Assembly: GCA_009711615.1 (NCBI GenBank)
Contig: VENI01000005.1
Location: 310,001-374,000 of the forward strand
Length of the DNA stretch: 64,000 bases
Direction: 5' to 3'
Source: Bacillota bacterium
GTDB lineage: Bacteria > Bacillota > Desulfotomaculia > Desulfotomaculales > Desulfohalotomaculaceae
Shown here: positions 44,355-53,845 of the stretch, one piece after another
Layout: every line of letters begins with the position of its first letter
Numbering within the stretch: the stretch's first letter is position 1
Position numbers and translations under genes: made by a program
Notes under the pieces: model-generated
What the model was told of the DNA's origin: nothing
Database searches by the model: none
What the model saw: only the letters and a program-made list of their open reading frames with translations

Positions 44355-44453
44355 TTAAATAACCCCCACAATATTTTTCAACCTTATATTAGACGTTTCA
44401 CCTTAGGTAAACATTACACTTTTTTACCAAAAATTTCTTCTGATTATCAAAAT

Positions 44454-44485
44454 ATCCCCTTTGAAGCAGTAGCTTCAAAGGGGAT
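44454..44485. terminator. Strong hairpin between DUF169 and the exporter operon
   Basis: A perfect 14-bp stem ATCCCCTTTGAAGC / GCTTCAAAGGGGAT with a 4-base loop lies just after the DUF169 stop. The T run on the minus strand is short. Confidence 0.7.
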
Positions 44486-44491
44486 TATAAG

Positions 44492-45271
44492 TTACTTATT
44501 TCTTTCCAGTACTCTATGCCAAACCTCTTTTTCCAAGAAACTTCCTTCCACGTTTTCTTCCATTTCCTTAAACCGCTTAAAGGGTACTGTGAAGGATAGA
44601 ATGTCTTTGTCCACCATTTTTCTGGCAGATATGTCAAACAGTCCAATAACTGCCTTCGGTTTATCTGACTCCATTTCTTGGTAGGGCCAGAGGCATATGC
44701 AATGACAGCCTGCACCGAAGGGAACCACCACATTGTGGCTGTCTTCCCGGTCGTAATTGGCCAGTACTTGTAATGCTGACAACTGGTCAGGGTTAGCCAG
44801 AAAAACAATTACCTTTGGCTCTTCCTCACCTGTCACCTCTTCCAAAGGTTTAAACACAATATATTCTGTGGGGACATCTCTCATCGGCAACTGATCAATT
44901 TGTTTTTTCGCTATTTCAGGGTTTTTCAGGTAACCTTCACCGTGTTCCAATGCCGGCATATTACTAACGATATTCTTACCCATTTCTGTCTGGCAAAATT
45001 CTTGGTTACCGTTAGAAAGGAAATACTCAATGCCACCGGGGAAATTCTCATACTGGTTGCCAAAACCCAAACCTGTACCACCGCCCAAGCAACCAAAGGT
45101 TTTACGGTCAAATACCGCTGTCTTCCCTTTGGCAGCAGCTTTCAGCATGGCCACCACACAACCCCAGCGACCTTCTTTAAACTGTACTGCACCTTCTGGT
45201 TTCTCGTCGGTCCACATCACCGCCACCGGTGAATACTTCATTTCAATAGCCTTGGCTATAGCGCTCCGCAT
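44492..45271 (-). CDS. DUF169 protein
   Basis: This 259-residue soluble protein starts MRSAIAKAIEMKYSPVAVMWTDEKPEGAVQFKEGRWGCVVAMLKAAAKGKTAVFDRKTFGCLGGGTGLGFG, typical of DUF169. Conserved cysteines occur at WGC and FGC, and GAGCHCICLWPYQEM near 190 has a C-x-C, so a metal or cofactor site is possible. The family is common in anaerobes and methanogens with no known reaction. No operon partner; monocistronic. Confidence 0.82.
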   Translation of the reverse strand: MRSAIAKAIEMKYSPVAVMWTDEKPEGAVQFKEGRWGCVVAMLKAAAKGKTAVFDRKTFGCLGGGTGLGFGNQYENFPGGIEYFLSNGNQEFCQTEMGKNIVSNMPALEHGEGYLKNPEIAKKQIDQLPMRDVPTEYIVFKPLEEVTGEEEPKVIVFLANPDQLSALQVLANYDREDSHNVVVPFGAGCHCICLWPYQEMESDKPKAVIGLFDISARKMVDKDILSFTVPFKRFKEMEENVEGSFLEKEVWHRVLERNK

Positions 45272-45370
45272 GATGTAAAACCCCCTTAGTTAATTAGTTA
45301 ATTTTCTTTTCCATAGTATAACTTAATTGATCAATGCATGTACAGAATTTGTTAAATTTTCAGTTATTAC

Positions 45371-45450
45371 CTTAAAGGTGACGGGGAAAGGGGACGGGGG
45401 GACGTTTCGTTTGCCCCCCTTGTCTCCCCCTTGTCACCTTTACTTAAGAT
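45371..45450. repeat. G-rich/C-rich inverted repeat upstream of the amino-acid importer
   Basis: AAAGGTGACGGGG ... CCCCCTTGTCACCTTT forms a long imperfect hairpin with a CGTTTCG-like centre, flanked by CTTA/TAAG. It is much more GC-rich than its surroundings and lies in a divergent intergenic region, so it is not an obvious terminator; it looks like a REP-type element. Confidence 0.6.
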
Positions 45451-45491
45451 GGTAAAACTTTTTGTAAACTTTTTTTAATATTTTAAAGGAA

Positions 45492-45519
45492 TTGTCATAC
45501 TTTTAGTCTAATATATAAC
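45492..45519 (+). promoter_or_regulatory. Promoter of the amino-acid ABC operon
   Basis: TTGTCA (45492-45497), 16 bases, TATAAC (45514-45519) lies about 45 bases before the start codon of the binding protein. Confidence 0.7.
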
Positions 45520-45564
45520 TAATTAGAACACATATAAATAAGAAGAGAATGAGGAGGAGTTTAA

Positions 45565-46386
45565 TTGAAAGCGTTAAGAAACACTATTGTTTCCGTGTTA
45601 CTAATTGTAGCTATGGTTGCACTTGTTGCTTGCGGAAACACAGCAGAAGACACTACTTCAGAAAATGAGAGTGCGGGAAGTGAAAAAACTAAGTTGGTTG
45701 TAGGAACTGACACCAGTTTTGTACCCTTTGAATATCAGAACCAAGAAACCGGTGAATATGAAGGCTTCGACATCGATCTATGGGCAGCCATTGCTGACGA
45801 GTTAGGTGTGGAATATGAATTAAAGCCAATGGACTTTAACGGATTAATTCCTGCCCTGCAGTCTGGTACCATTGATGTTGCTTTGGCAGGTATGACCATT
45901 AAAGAAGAGCGCAAAGAGAAGGTTGACTTTGCTCTTCCTTATTACGATGCTGGTCTATTAGTACTTGTTCGCGCAGATGAAGAAGAAATACAGAGCGTGG
46001 ATGATTTAGATGGAAAAGTAATCGCCACCAAAACCGGAACCACCAGTTACGATTATTCAGCGGAAAAAGTTGAAGGCGTAAAAGAAGTAAAACCTTTCCC
46101 TAACATTGACGGTGCGTACATGGAATTAATCAATAACGGAGCTGACGCAGTTATTTTCGATTCACCAAACGTAATGTTTTTTGCCAAAGACAAGGGTAAA
46201 GGCCAAGTTAAACCAGTTGGTGATATCCTGCAAGGTCAGCAGTACGGCATAGCGTTCCCTAAGGGTAGCGAATTGGTGCCGGAAGTAAATGAAGCTTTGG
46301 AAAAGATATTTGAAAACGGTACGTATAATGAGATTTACAAAAAGTGGTTCGGCCAAGAACCAAAAAGCTTACCTAGTGCAAAGTAG
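45565..46386 (+). CDS. Polar amino-acid (glutamine-type) ABC binding lipoprotein
   Basis: The N-terminus is a lipoprotein signal with lipobox ALVAC ([14 protein letters not shown]). The rest is a family 3 solute-binding protein ([69 protein letters not shown]). It is anchored outside the membrane and binds a polar amino acid, probably glutamine or similar. TTG start with GGAGGAG 9 bases upstream. A terminator-like hairpin follows, which should make the binding protein more abundant than the downstream permease and ATPase. Confidence 0.93.
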   Translation: MKALRNTIVSVLLIVAMVALVACGNTAEDTTSENESAGSEKTKLVVGTDTSFVPFEYQNQETGEYEGFDIDLWAAIADELGVEYELKPMDFNGLIPALQSGTIDVALAGMTIKEERKEKVDFALPYYDAGLLVLVRADEEEIQSVDDLDGKVIATKTGTTSYDYSAEKVEGVKEVKPFPNIDGAYMELINNGADAVIFDSPNVMFFAKDKGKGQVKPVGDILQGQQYGIAFPKGSELVPEVNEALEKIFENGTYNEIYKKWFGQEPKSLPSAK

Positions 46387-46398
46387 ACAACAGTATAT

Positions 46399-46428
46399 AA
46401 AAAGCGTAACCCTCGAGTTACGCTTTTT
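46399..46428 (+). terminator. Intra-operon terminator after the binding protein
   Basis: AAAAGCGTAAC / GTTACGCTTTT with a 6-base loop followed by TTAATTGTTT; partial read-through would serve the permease and ATPase. Confidence 0.8.
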
Positions 46429-46549
46429 AATTGTTTAACTAATGCACCATAGCCAAAGTATTTGTCGCAAAAACAATTTTTTGGGGGTAAAAATACCTTG
46501 GCAGCCATAACATCAAAGATAAGACTTTATTTTAGAGAGGTGTAACTTT

Positions 46550-47230
46550 GTGGAAACTGGCTTAAACCTTGATTGGAGTATCGCCGTTAATGCACTGCCT
46601 TTTCTATTAACCGGGGCCAAGTTAACCATTATTATCACCGTTGTCGGTTTGTTAATTGGATTTTTTATTGGCGCAATAACAGGGTTAGCGCGAACTAGTT
46701 CAAACAAGCTTTTTTCTGGCATATCCACCGTGTATGTAGAAATAATTCGCGGCACACCAATTTTAGTACAAGCATTGTACTTGTATTTTGGTGTTAACCA
46801 ATTACTACAGCATAGTGCCGGCTTTAAAATAGGTAGCACCACCGCCGGGATTATTGCCATTGCTATTAACTCTGGTGCTTATATCTCGGAAATTGTACGG
46901 GGTTCAATTCAATCAATTGACAAAGGACAGGTGGAAGCAGGTCGCTCGCTAGGCATGAGCTCTTTTAAAACTTTTATTTATATTGTTTGGCCTCAGGCTT
47001 TAAAAAGAATGATTCCCCCACTGGGTAATCAATTTATCATCAGTTTAAAAGACACTTCGCTGTTTGCCTTCATATCTGTGGCTGAACTAACCCGACAGGG
47101 TCAGATGAGTGTGTCTGCAACCTTTGCCGCTTTTGAAATCTATACCTTTGTTGCTCTTTTATACCTGTGTATGACCATGTCAATTTCACTGGTATTAAGG
47201 GTAGTTGAAAGGAGACTGGATGTTAATTGA
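46550..47230 (+). CDS. Polar amino-acid ABC permease
   Basis: This 226-residue HisM/GlnP-type permease has about five helices and the EAA loop [31 protein letters not shown]. The N-terminal [27 protein letters not shown] is the typical first helix region. It forms the membrane channel of the importer. GTG start with AGAGAGGTG upstream. Overlaps the ATPase gene by 4 bases. Confidence 0.93.
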   Translation: METGLNLDWSIAVNALPFLLTGAKLTIIITVVGLLIGFFIGAITGLARTSSNKLFSGISTVYVEIIRGTPILVQALYLYFGVNQLLQHSAGFKIGSTTAGIIAIAINSGAYISEIVRGSIQSIDKGQVEAGRSLGMSSFKTFIYIVWPQALKRMIPPLGNQFIISLKDTSLFAFISVAELTRQGQMSVSATFAAFEIYTFVALLYLCMTMSISLVLRVVERRLDVN

Positions 47231-47952
47231 TGATACAAGTAATTGATTTACACAAGAAATTCGGCAACCTAGAGGTTTTAAAAGGGATTGACAATAATAT
47301 AAGCGAGCAAGAAGTTGTTTGTGTTATCGGCCCTTCCGGTTCAGGCAAAAGTACCTTTTTACGATGTTTAAACAAGCTGGAGGACATCACCAGCGGTCAG
47401 GTTATTATTGATGGTATAGATATCTCCGACCCTAACACTAACATTAACAAGGTACGTACAGAATTAGGGATGGTGTTTCAGCAGTTCAACCTATTCCCTC
47501 ACATGACTGTTATGGGTAACATTACGCTGGCACCGATAAAGGAGTTAGGGATAAGTAAGAAAGAAGCACAAGAAAATGGGCTGAAAATGCTGGATAAAGT
47601 TGGGTTAAGAGATAAGGCAGACGTTTACCCCAGTGCCCTCTCCGGTGGCCAGCAGCAACGGGTAGCCATTGCTCGGGCCCTGTCTATGAACCCTAAAATT
47701 ATGCTGTTTGACGAACCCACTTCAGCCTTAGATCCTGAACTGGTTGGGGAAGTGCTGGCAGTAATGAAAAATTTGGCCAATGAGGGAATGACTATGGTTG
47801 TTGTAACCCATGAAATGGGCTTTGCCCGGGAAGTGGGCGACAGAGTTATCTTCATGGATGAAGGGGTAATTGTTGAAGAAAACACACCAGAGGAAATTTT
47901 CAGTAACCCACAAAATGAGAGAACCCAGGCGTTTTTAAGTAAAATAATATAG
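47227..47952 (+). CDS. Polar amino-acid ABC ATPase
   Basis: This 241-residue GlnQ-type ATPase has Walker [10 protein letters not shown]-loop [13 protein letters not shown], signature [15 protein letters not shown], Walker [17 protein letters not shown] and the H-loop [11 protein letters not shown]. It powers import with the upstream permease and binding protein. Start overlaps the permease stop (ATGA-type). Confidence 0.95.
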   Translation: MMIQVIDLHKKFGNLEVLKGIDNNISEQEVVCVIGPSGSGKSTFLRCLNKLEDITSGQVIIDGIDISDPNTNINKVRTELGMVFQQFNLFPHMTVMGNITLAPIKELGISKKEAQENGLKMLDKVGLRDKADVYPSALSGGQQQRVAIARALSMNPKIMLFDEPTSALDPELVGEVLAVMKNLANEGMTMVVVTHEMGFAREVGDRVIFMDEGVIVEENTPEEIFSNPQNERTQAFLSKII

Positions 47953-47987
47953 TTAGAGACCAGAATTCAGGAGTCAGAATATTAATA

Positions 47988-48022
47988 AAGCCAGTCAGAA
48001 ATTTTATTTCTGACTGGCTTTA
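47988..48022. terminator. Terminator after the amino-acid ABC operon
   Basis: AAAGCCAGTCAGAAAT / TTTCTGACTGGCTTT with a short loop followed by ATTTTTT; convergent with kamA-like gene. A dispersed repeat (CAGAATTCAGGAGTCAG) precedes it. Confidence 0.88.
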
Positions 48023-48037
48023 TTTTTTAACTTATCT

Positions 48038-49111
48038 TTACTCGGGGATGTTGGGAATGGTGGTTTCCTGCCCCTTATAATTTACTACTGTATATTCCTT
48101 GTCACTTTTCTCCTTAATGTAATAGTCTGGCATTAAGGGAATTTTACCAATATTGGTGGCCATTACATACATTGGTTGGGCCAGTCCGGTGGTATGGCCC
48201 CGGATAGCATCTCTAATCAGTTCTGCTCCCTTTTCCACCGGTGTTCTAAAGTGGTCTATTCCCGGTGCTGGTTCACAGTAGAAAAGGTAATATGGTCTTA
48301 TTCTTACACTGAGTAACTTTTGATGCAGTTCTCTAAATGACTGCACATCATCGTTTATTCCTTTTAGCAGTACCGCCTGATTGCCAACGTTAATTCCACT
48401 GGTCATCAACTTGTATACGGCCTTTGCAGTTTCTTCGGTAATTTCATTGGCATGGTTACATTGGGTATTCAGCCAGATAGGAACCCGGTGGTAACCACCC
48501 AACACCTTTAACAACCCTTCTGTTATCCTTTGAGGCAACACAATGGGAACCCTGCTACCAATCCTAATCATTTCCACATGCGGTATTTCCCGTAGCTTAC
48601 TAATTAGAAAATCTAGCTTTTCATCGGACAAAAGGAGGGGATCTCCCCCGGTAATTAGGACATCTCTAACTTCTTGGTGTTCTCTAATCCACTGTAGACC
48701 TTCCTCCAAGTCAAAGTTTAATTTTAAGGACTGGTCAACCACCACTTCCTTGCGGAAACAGTGACGGCAGTAATTAGCACATGTTTTCATTACTGTAAAG
48801 GCAACACGATCATGATACTGCCTGGCAATAGTATCAGGCCTATTCTCTTCATTAGAGCGATTTTCCTTATATATTAGATAGTTTTCAATACCGTAATTAT
48901 TTTCATTTTCCTTTTGTGACGGTATAACCTGCTTTCTAATGGGACAGTTAGGGTCATCCTTATCCATTAATGACGCAAAATAAGGTGTTGTCCCCCATAC
49001 TGTTTCACTCTTTTCAATGGCTTCTTTTTCCTCTGGTGTAACATTAATATGCTGCTCTAATTTTTCCAGTGAGTTCACCAGGTTTTGCATTTGTTCTTTC
49101 CAATCTGCCAT
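48038..49111 (-). CDS. KamA-like radical SAM aminomutase, altered substrate site
   Basis: The 357-residue protein has the radical SAM motif C111/C115/C118 (CANYCRHCFRK) and the KamA domain (GGDPLLLSDEKLDFLISKLREIPHVEMIRIGSR). The PLP lysine region is IGKIPLMPDYY. Lysine 2,3-aminomutase uses two aspartates to hold the lysine side chain, in CDLSxGxxHFRT and VDAPGGGGK. Here these are CEPAPGIDHFRT and MATNIGK, so the substrate is probably not free lysine. It is shorter than clostridial KamA (about 416). Single gene. AAAGGAGG ribosome site. Confidence 0.87.
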   Translation of the reverse strand: MADWKEQMQNLVNSLEKLEQHINVTPEEKEAIEKSETVWGTTPYFASLMDKDDPNCPIRKQVIPSQKENENNYGIENYLIYKENRSNEENRPDTIARQYHDRVAFTVMKTCANYCRHCFRKEVVVDQSLKLNFDLEEGLQWIREHQEVRDVLITGGDPLLLSDEKLDFLISKLREIPHVEMIRIGSRVPIVLPQRITEGLLKVLGGYHRVPIWLNTQCNHANEITEETAKAVYKLMTSGINVGNQAVLLKGINDDVQSFRELHQKLLSVRIRPYYLFYCEPAPGIDHFRTPVEKGAELIRDAIRGHTTGLAQPMYVMATNIGKIPLMPDYYIKEKSDKEYTVVNYKGQETTIPNIPE

Positions 49112-49308
49112 CTCATATCCCTCCTTTTAAGTAGTTATTTATTTAGATAGTTGCACAACAACTTATATTCTTGCAATGATAGCTAATACTTTAAGTTATC
49201 AGACACATCGTAAGCCATTCTATACAGAATCCAAAATTCCTACCTGATACAACAAATATTTTAAAAATTTTATAACAGTGTATGTTATGCATTTATTTTT
49301 GTTAAAGC

Positions 49309-50904
49309 TTACTTCCATTCCAGCTTTTCAAATATGACGTTGGCGTACACTAATAACACACTAATCACAATGAGGTTGGCCAGTGCGACTCCAGCAAAAA
49401 AGACCAACGCACTCTGAAATATGGCAGCCAACAAACCACCTACAATAGTTCCCGGTATTAGTAAGAAAATCACCTGCAGCAAAATAAGCAGTGGAAAGAG
49501 AGCTTTTTGGTCAATGGCATTGGGAAATATAAGCCGGACCACAAAATTAGAGCTTATGTTTAAAATATAAAAACTGGTCACAAACAAAGTCATTATAATC
49601 ATTAATAATAGAGATGGTTTTAACATTATCCATAAAGCCAAATTCATAATTGTTGCATTTATCGCCATTCTAATAATATCCATAGCATTTATGGCAATTA
49701 TTTTTTGCATATATGAGCCCGGAATCAAAAAAACATATGGTTTGGCCAATTCACTTCCACCTGCTTTGACTGCAGAAAGGATGAACAAAACGTAGGCCAA
49801 TACACCATTAACGATATAAACCGGCAGATCAGTATCTGCGTTTTTTGTAAAGTAACCCACTGTAATACCCACCACTAAAAGAAGGACTGTTACTAAACCA
49901 AAATACGGATGCAAATCTGTTCTTTTATATTCCATCATCATTCGCCACACAAAGGCCCAAGGGCCAGTGCCAACCTTCTTAACTTCTACTTTACCCTTAC
50001 GAAACCTCAGTTTAGGAATTTGATTCTGCTTGATATTTTTCTTGTTTTTTATCCTAAGGCCTTTATCTTCGGTAGCTTTAAGCACATCTTCGTAATAATC
50101 GTCCGCCAAGCGATAACTGTAAAATACCGTTCCGATAATTAGCAGTATTTGCAACAGCAGTGCCACTAAACTAAAGGATGAATAGCCAGTTATTGCTGTC
50201 ATGAATACAGCTCTACTCCAACCAACTACCGGTAGGTAATTAATATACCAGACATTTAACCCCTGCATCAACCCTTGCAGTGCACTATCATAATAGACCA
50301 TGCTACCAATTACATAAAGTACAACTGCTCCAATGAGCGCATATATCATACCGCGCAACATTGACTGAATCTTATACTTAGTACCGGCAGCAAATACCAG
50401 AAAATTTAATGGACCAAACAGCAGTACAAAGCTGACGTAACCCATGTACATGAAACCTATATAATGATAATTAACACTGACAATGTCAGTTAACGTTGGA
50501 AAAAGGGCAAACAGCACCACCCCGTAAATAACAAACATTAACAGGCTCTGCTTAATCATGTTATAAAGCAATATTTTTTTGGGCGATATTGGTGAAGGAA
50601 ACAGCAGATGTACATCTCCCATGGAGAAAAAAGTGGATGATTCCTTGGTTCCCCTGTATAGATTATACAGCAGCAGTGCTGTCATCACCCCAAAATAAAT
50701 ACTTCCCACAATCTGCGGGCCAATGGTAGTCTGCAGTTTACCGTATGGCTTATCTCCATCTAGAACTAGACTAAATAGTATAAGCCCTATCCACATCACC
50801 TGCAGCAAGTATATTCCCAATCGCTTTGGGTTTTCTTTAATCTCCCTAATGTGGTTTTTCATTACCCATAGATCTTTAGTCAGCAACACAATATAGCTAT
50901 TCAT
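49309..50904 (-). CDS. ABC-2 type exporter membrane protein
   Basis: This 531-residue membrane protein has about 12 hydrophobic segments and the pattern of the putative ABC exporter family (N-terminal WVMKNHIREIKENPKRLG, FFSMGDVHLLFPSPISPKKILLYNMIKQSLL). It overlaps the ATPase gene by 8 bases and should form a two-component exporter of unknown substrate. No signal peptide or soluble domain. Confidence 0.8.
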   Translation of the reverse strand: MNSYIVLLTKDLWVMKNHIREIKENPKRLGIYLLQVMWIGLILFSLVLDGDKPYGKLQTTIGPQIVGSIYFGVMTALLLYNLYRGTKESSTFFSMGDVHLLFPSPISPKKILLYNMIKQSLLMFVIYGVVLFALFPTLTDIVSVNYHYIGFMYMGYVSFVLLFGPLNFLVFAAGTKYKIQSMLRGMIYALIGAVVLYVIGSMVYYDSALQGLMQGLNVWYINYLPVVGWSRAVFMTAITGYSSFSLVALLLQILLIIGTVFYSYRLADDYYEDVLKATEDKGLRIKNKKNIKQNQIPKLRFRKGKVEVKKVGTGPWAFVWRMMMEYKRTDLHPYFGLVTVLLLVVGITVGYFTKNADTDLPVYIVNGVLAYVLFILSAVKAGGSELAKPYVFLIPGSYMQKIIAINAMDIIRMAINATIMNLALWIMLKPSLLLMIIMTLFVTSFYILNISSNFVVRLIFPNAIDQKALFPLLILLQVIFLLIPGTIVGGLLAAIFQSALVFFAGVALANLIVISVLLVYANVIFEKLEWK

Positions 50905-51613
50905 CCTTGGTCACCTCTAAAAACAGGTCCTCCAAAGATGCACCTTCACTATCCCTGATCATTGCCCTTAGGGTTTCAATATCACCATCCACTATAATGT
51001 TACCGTTCTTCATCACCATCACCCGATTGCAGAGGTTTTCTATGCTATCCAACAGATGTGTGCTGACAAAGATTGTCTTCCCCTGCTCACTTAGCTGTTT
51101 GAAAAGCAGTTTTGTTTCCCGTATTGCCTTGGGGTCCAAGCCAATCATTGGCTCATCAAACAGGTATAGTTCCGGATCCGGCAGCAACCCGCAGCAGATT
51201 GATACTTTTTGCTTCATTCCCTTGGATAACTCTTTCACCAATTTATCCTGTTTATCCCCAAGGTCATATCTTTCAAGAAGATTGTCCGCCCGCTCTTCCC
51301 AGTTGTGTACGTTATATGCATAAGCTATGAACTGCAGGTGTTCTCTTGGAGTGAGCATATCATATAATTCCGGCACCTCTGGCACATAGCTGAACTTTCT
51401 TTTAGCTTCATTAGAAGTATTAGGGTTACCAGCAATGGTAATCTCACCTGATGTTTTACGTAATAAACCGACAATGGTTTTAATGGTGGTACTTTTTCCA
51501 GCACCGTTGGGACCCAACAAGCCAACGATGTGCCCTTTTTCCAGTGTAAAACTTATGTTGTTTACCGCAATATTATCCTTAAATTCTTTAGTCAAGTTCC
51601 TTACTTTTAACAC
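50897..51613 (-). CDS. ABC exporter ATPase
   Basis: This 238-residue ATPase has Walker A GPNGAGKST, Q-loop YVPEVPELYDMLT, signature LSKGMKQKVSICCGLL, Walker B LYLFDEPMIGLDP and the H-loop VSTHLLD. The variant LSKGM signature is typical of ABC-2 exporters (YxlF/EcsA-like). It pairs with the membrane protein at 49309-50904. Confidence 0.92.
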   Translation of the reverse strand: MLKVRNLTKEFKDNIAVNNISFTLEKGHIVGLLGPNGAGKSTTIKTIVGLLRKTSGEITIAGNPNTSNEAKRKFSYVPEVPELYDMLTPREHLQFIAYAYNVHNWEERADNLLERYDLGDKQDKLVKELSKGMKQKVSICCGLLPDPELYLFDEPMIGLDPKAIRETKLLFKQLSEQGKTIFVSTHLLDSIENLCNRVMVMKNGNIIVDGDIETLRAMIRDSEGASLEDLFLEVTKDE

Positions 51614-51851
51614 TTAATCCACCTCTTAAAATACAACTATATCTAGTATTGTGTTGCATAAGGTAAATAATACCACCAACATAGTTAAATGTATAGATGA
51701 TGTGCAATTCTTTAATGTAAAATTTACCGTTATAAAAGACTGCAGGTATTTAAAAGCCCGGCAGTCTTTTATATTAATTAGCAAAAAAGGGTAAATGGAT
51801 TATCTTGTCGAAAATATAAGTTTACAGTAGATAACTGGGGGAGGTATAATA

Positions 51852-52949
51852 ATGAATCGGGATATGTTTAAAACTGGCCAGCGTCTATTCTTTACCACCA
51901 ATGCCAAACTATACTCAGACATATATGAAGTGGAAGTACTGGCAGTTTATCCTGATCGTTTAGACCTCAATCTCTGTTTTCATGACGGTTACCTACTTTT
52001 ACTACCAGTAGGAACAACAATAAAATGGCTTACCCCAGGATTAAAAAGAACCGGTTTAACTTCAGATGTTATCTCCCGTAGTACCGCCGATAAAGTTTGG
52101 AGTGTTACTACGCCTAGGGAAAAAGTAACAACAGGCCACAATACCAAAGTGTTAGCCGTGGGAAGTGGAAAAGGCGGTGTGGGAAAAACCACCTTCAGTA
52201 TTAATTTGGCCTTAGCTTTAAGCAGTTGTAACCAGCGAGTTGTGTTAATGGATGCCGACATCGGAATGGCCAACGTGGAGATACTGCTTGGTGTGCGAAG
52301 CACTAACAACTTGGCAGATGTTATTCAGGGGTATTGCACGTTGTCACAAATACTTGTGGAAGGACCAGGTGGTATCCAAGTACTACCCGGTTTCAGCGGA
52401 ATGGATTCTTTAACCACATTAGATTCCATGCAATTTAACCGCATTATCTCCGGCTTTGCCGAACTGGAAGATAACTGCGATATATTAATCCTGGACACCG
52501 GGGCAGGCTTGGCTGATTCGGTGCTCAAATTTCTTGAATCCGCTGATGAAATTATTTTGGTTAGCAACCCTGAGCCCCATGCCCTAATGGATGCTTATGC
52601 CTTAACTAAGGTGCTGGCACAAAGAGATAATGGACAAAACAGGGTTAATTTAGTGATGAACCGCTGTGACAATGAGGGCGAAGCCCTAAAAAGTAGCGAC
52701 ACATTCGTTCTGGCGGGCCAACGCTTTTTAGAAATTGAACCGATATATCAAGGCTGGCTTCCCTTTGACCAACTTGTAACGCAGTCTTTAAAGAAAAAAA
52801 GTCCAATTTTTTTGTCCCACCCCAGGGAAAGGTACTCCAAACAAATATTGGAGATAGCACATAAAATAACAGGGCTAGAAATGCCAAGTAATAAGCCAGT
52901 AGGTCTGAAAGCCTTTTGGAAACGGTTAAAAAAGAACTGGATTGAGTAA
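51852..52949 (+). CDS. FlhG/MinD-like ATPase with N-terminal PilZ-type (YcgR-N) domain
   Basis: This 365-residue protein starts with about 75 residues resembling the N-terminal domain of YcgR-type cyclic di-GMP effectors (GQRLFFTTNAKLYSDIYEVEVLAVYPDRLDLNLCFHDGY). A ParA/MinD domain follows with deviant Walker A GSGKGGVGKTTF near 102 and LMDADIGMANVEILLGV. FlhG controls flagellar number and position. The added domain suggests coupling to c-di-GMP or flagellar state; this is inference. GGGGGAGG ribosome site. Confidence 0.85.
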   Translation: MNRDMFKTGQRLFFTTNAKLYSDIYEVEVLAVYPDRLDLNLCFHDGYLLLLPVGTTIKWLTPGLKRTGLTSDVISRSTADKVWSVTTPREKVTTGHNTKVLAVGSGKGGVGKTTFSINLALALSSCNQRVVLMDADIGMANVEILLGVRSTNNLADVIQGYCTLSQILVEGPGGIQVLPGFSGMDSLTTLDSMQFNRIISGFAELEDNCDILILDTGAGLADSVLKFLESADEIILVSNPEPHALMDAYALTKVLAQRDNGQNRVNLVMNRCDNEGEALKSSDTFVLAGQRFLEIEPIYQGWLPFDQLVTQSLKKKSPIFLSHPRERYSKQILEIAHKITGLEMPSNKPVGLKAFWKRLKKNWIE

Positions 52950-52993
52950 ATTACTGTTTTATTACTATAAAACTTCATAAGGAGGCGGGTAAA

Positions 52994-53803
52994 ATGAACC
53001 TAATATCTTTTAACCCGTTTCGTAGTGCCGGAATTCCAAATGTCACTTATATAAAACCAGAGTTAGTACTGAAAGAAAAAGAGGTAATTCAAAAAGCTGA
53101 CTGGATACTCTTCCCGGAGTACTGGCAGGTTAATTTGTTGGTTTATGCCTGGAAAAAACGTATTTTCCCCAGTATTAATTCTTATCACATGGGCCATGAC
53201 AAAGTTGAGATGACCAGGACCTTGCAAGCACTAGTACCCGAGCATGTACCCTACACTCTGATTGCAGCTAACAACCCAGGGATAAAGGATAGAATACTGG
53301 AGGAATTTCCGTTTCCCTTTGTAGCCAAAAAAGTTCGGAGTTCAATGGGGCAAGGTGTTTATTTAATAGAGTCAACTAATCAACTTAATGATTATTTAAT
53401 AAAAAATGATATTATATATATTCAAGAACATTTACCCATAGAGAAGGATTTGCGGGTTGTTTACGTGGGCAACCGAGTGATATCTGCTTACTGGAGAGTA
53501 GGTCAGGGTAGCTTCACTAATAATGTTGCCCAAGGTGGGAAAGTTGAATTCTCTCCGGTACCTAGGGAAATAATTGACCTTGTGGAAAAAGTGGCTGCAG
53601 ATTTGGGGATAAACCACGCTGGTTTTGATTTGGCAGTGGTTGACGATCGGATATACTTCCTTGAGTTCAATGTTATGTTTGGCGACCAGGCTCTTTCCCA
53701 AGCTAACATTTCCGTTGCCAAACTGATTCAAGATTATATAATTAACCACACCGATCAACCGGAACCTCCAAAGCCAATCTTCCCTTCAGACAGAGCATCT
53801 TAA
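52994..53803 (+). CDS. ATP-grasp (RimK-like) ligase
   Basis: The 269-residue protein has ATP-grasp features: FPFVAKKVRSSMGQGVYLIES (ATP-binding strand-loop), IYIQEHLPIEKDLRVVYVGNRVISAYWRV and IYFLEFNVMFGDQ (metal-binding E/N). These enzymes form amide bonds between a carboxylate and an amine. The substrate is unknown. GGAGGCGGG lies before the ATG, 44 bases after the FlhG-like gene. Confidence 0.85.
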   Translation: MNLISFNPFRSAGIPNVTYIKPELVLKEKEVIQKADWILFPEYWQVNLLVYAWKKRIFPSINSYHMGHDKVEMTRTLQALVPEHVPYTLIAANNPGIKDRILEEFPFPFVAKKVRSSMGQGVYLIESTNQLNDYLIKNDIIYIQEHLPIEKDLRVVYVGNRVISAYWRVGQGSFTNNVAQGGKVEFSPVPREIIDLVEKVAADLGINHAGFDLAVVDDRIYFLEFNVMFGDQALSQANISVAKLIQDYIINHTDQPEPPKPIFPSDRAS

Positions 53804-53834
53804 AGGCATGTTGCCCATTGGGCTAACTGCCTTT
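53802..53834. terminator. Bidirectional terminator
   Basis: AAAGGCA / TGCCTTT with an inner CCC/GGG pair lies between the convergent ATP-grasp and DUF3189 genes. Confidence 0.65.
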
Positions 53835-53845
53835 ATTCTTTTGCT

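Noticed and set aside
45371-45450. G-quadruplex
   Set aside because: Only three clear G runs lie close together and the C-rich partner arm favours a simple hairpin.
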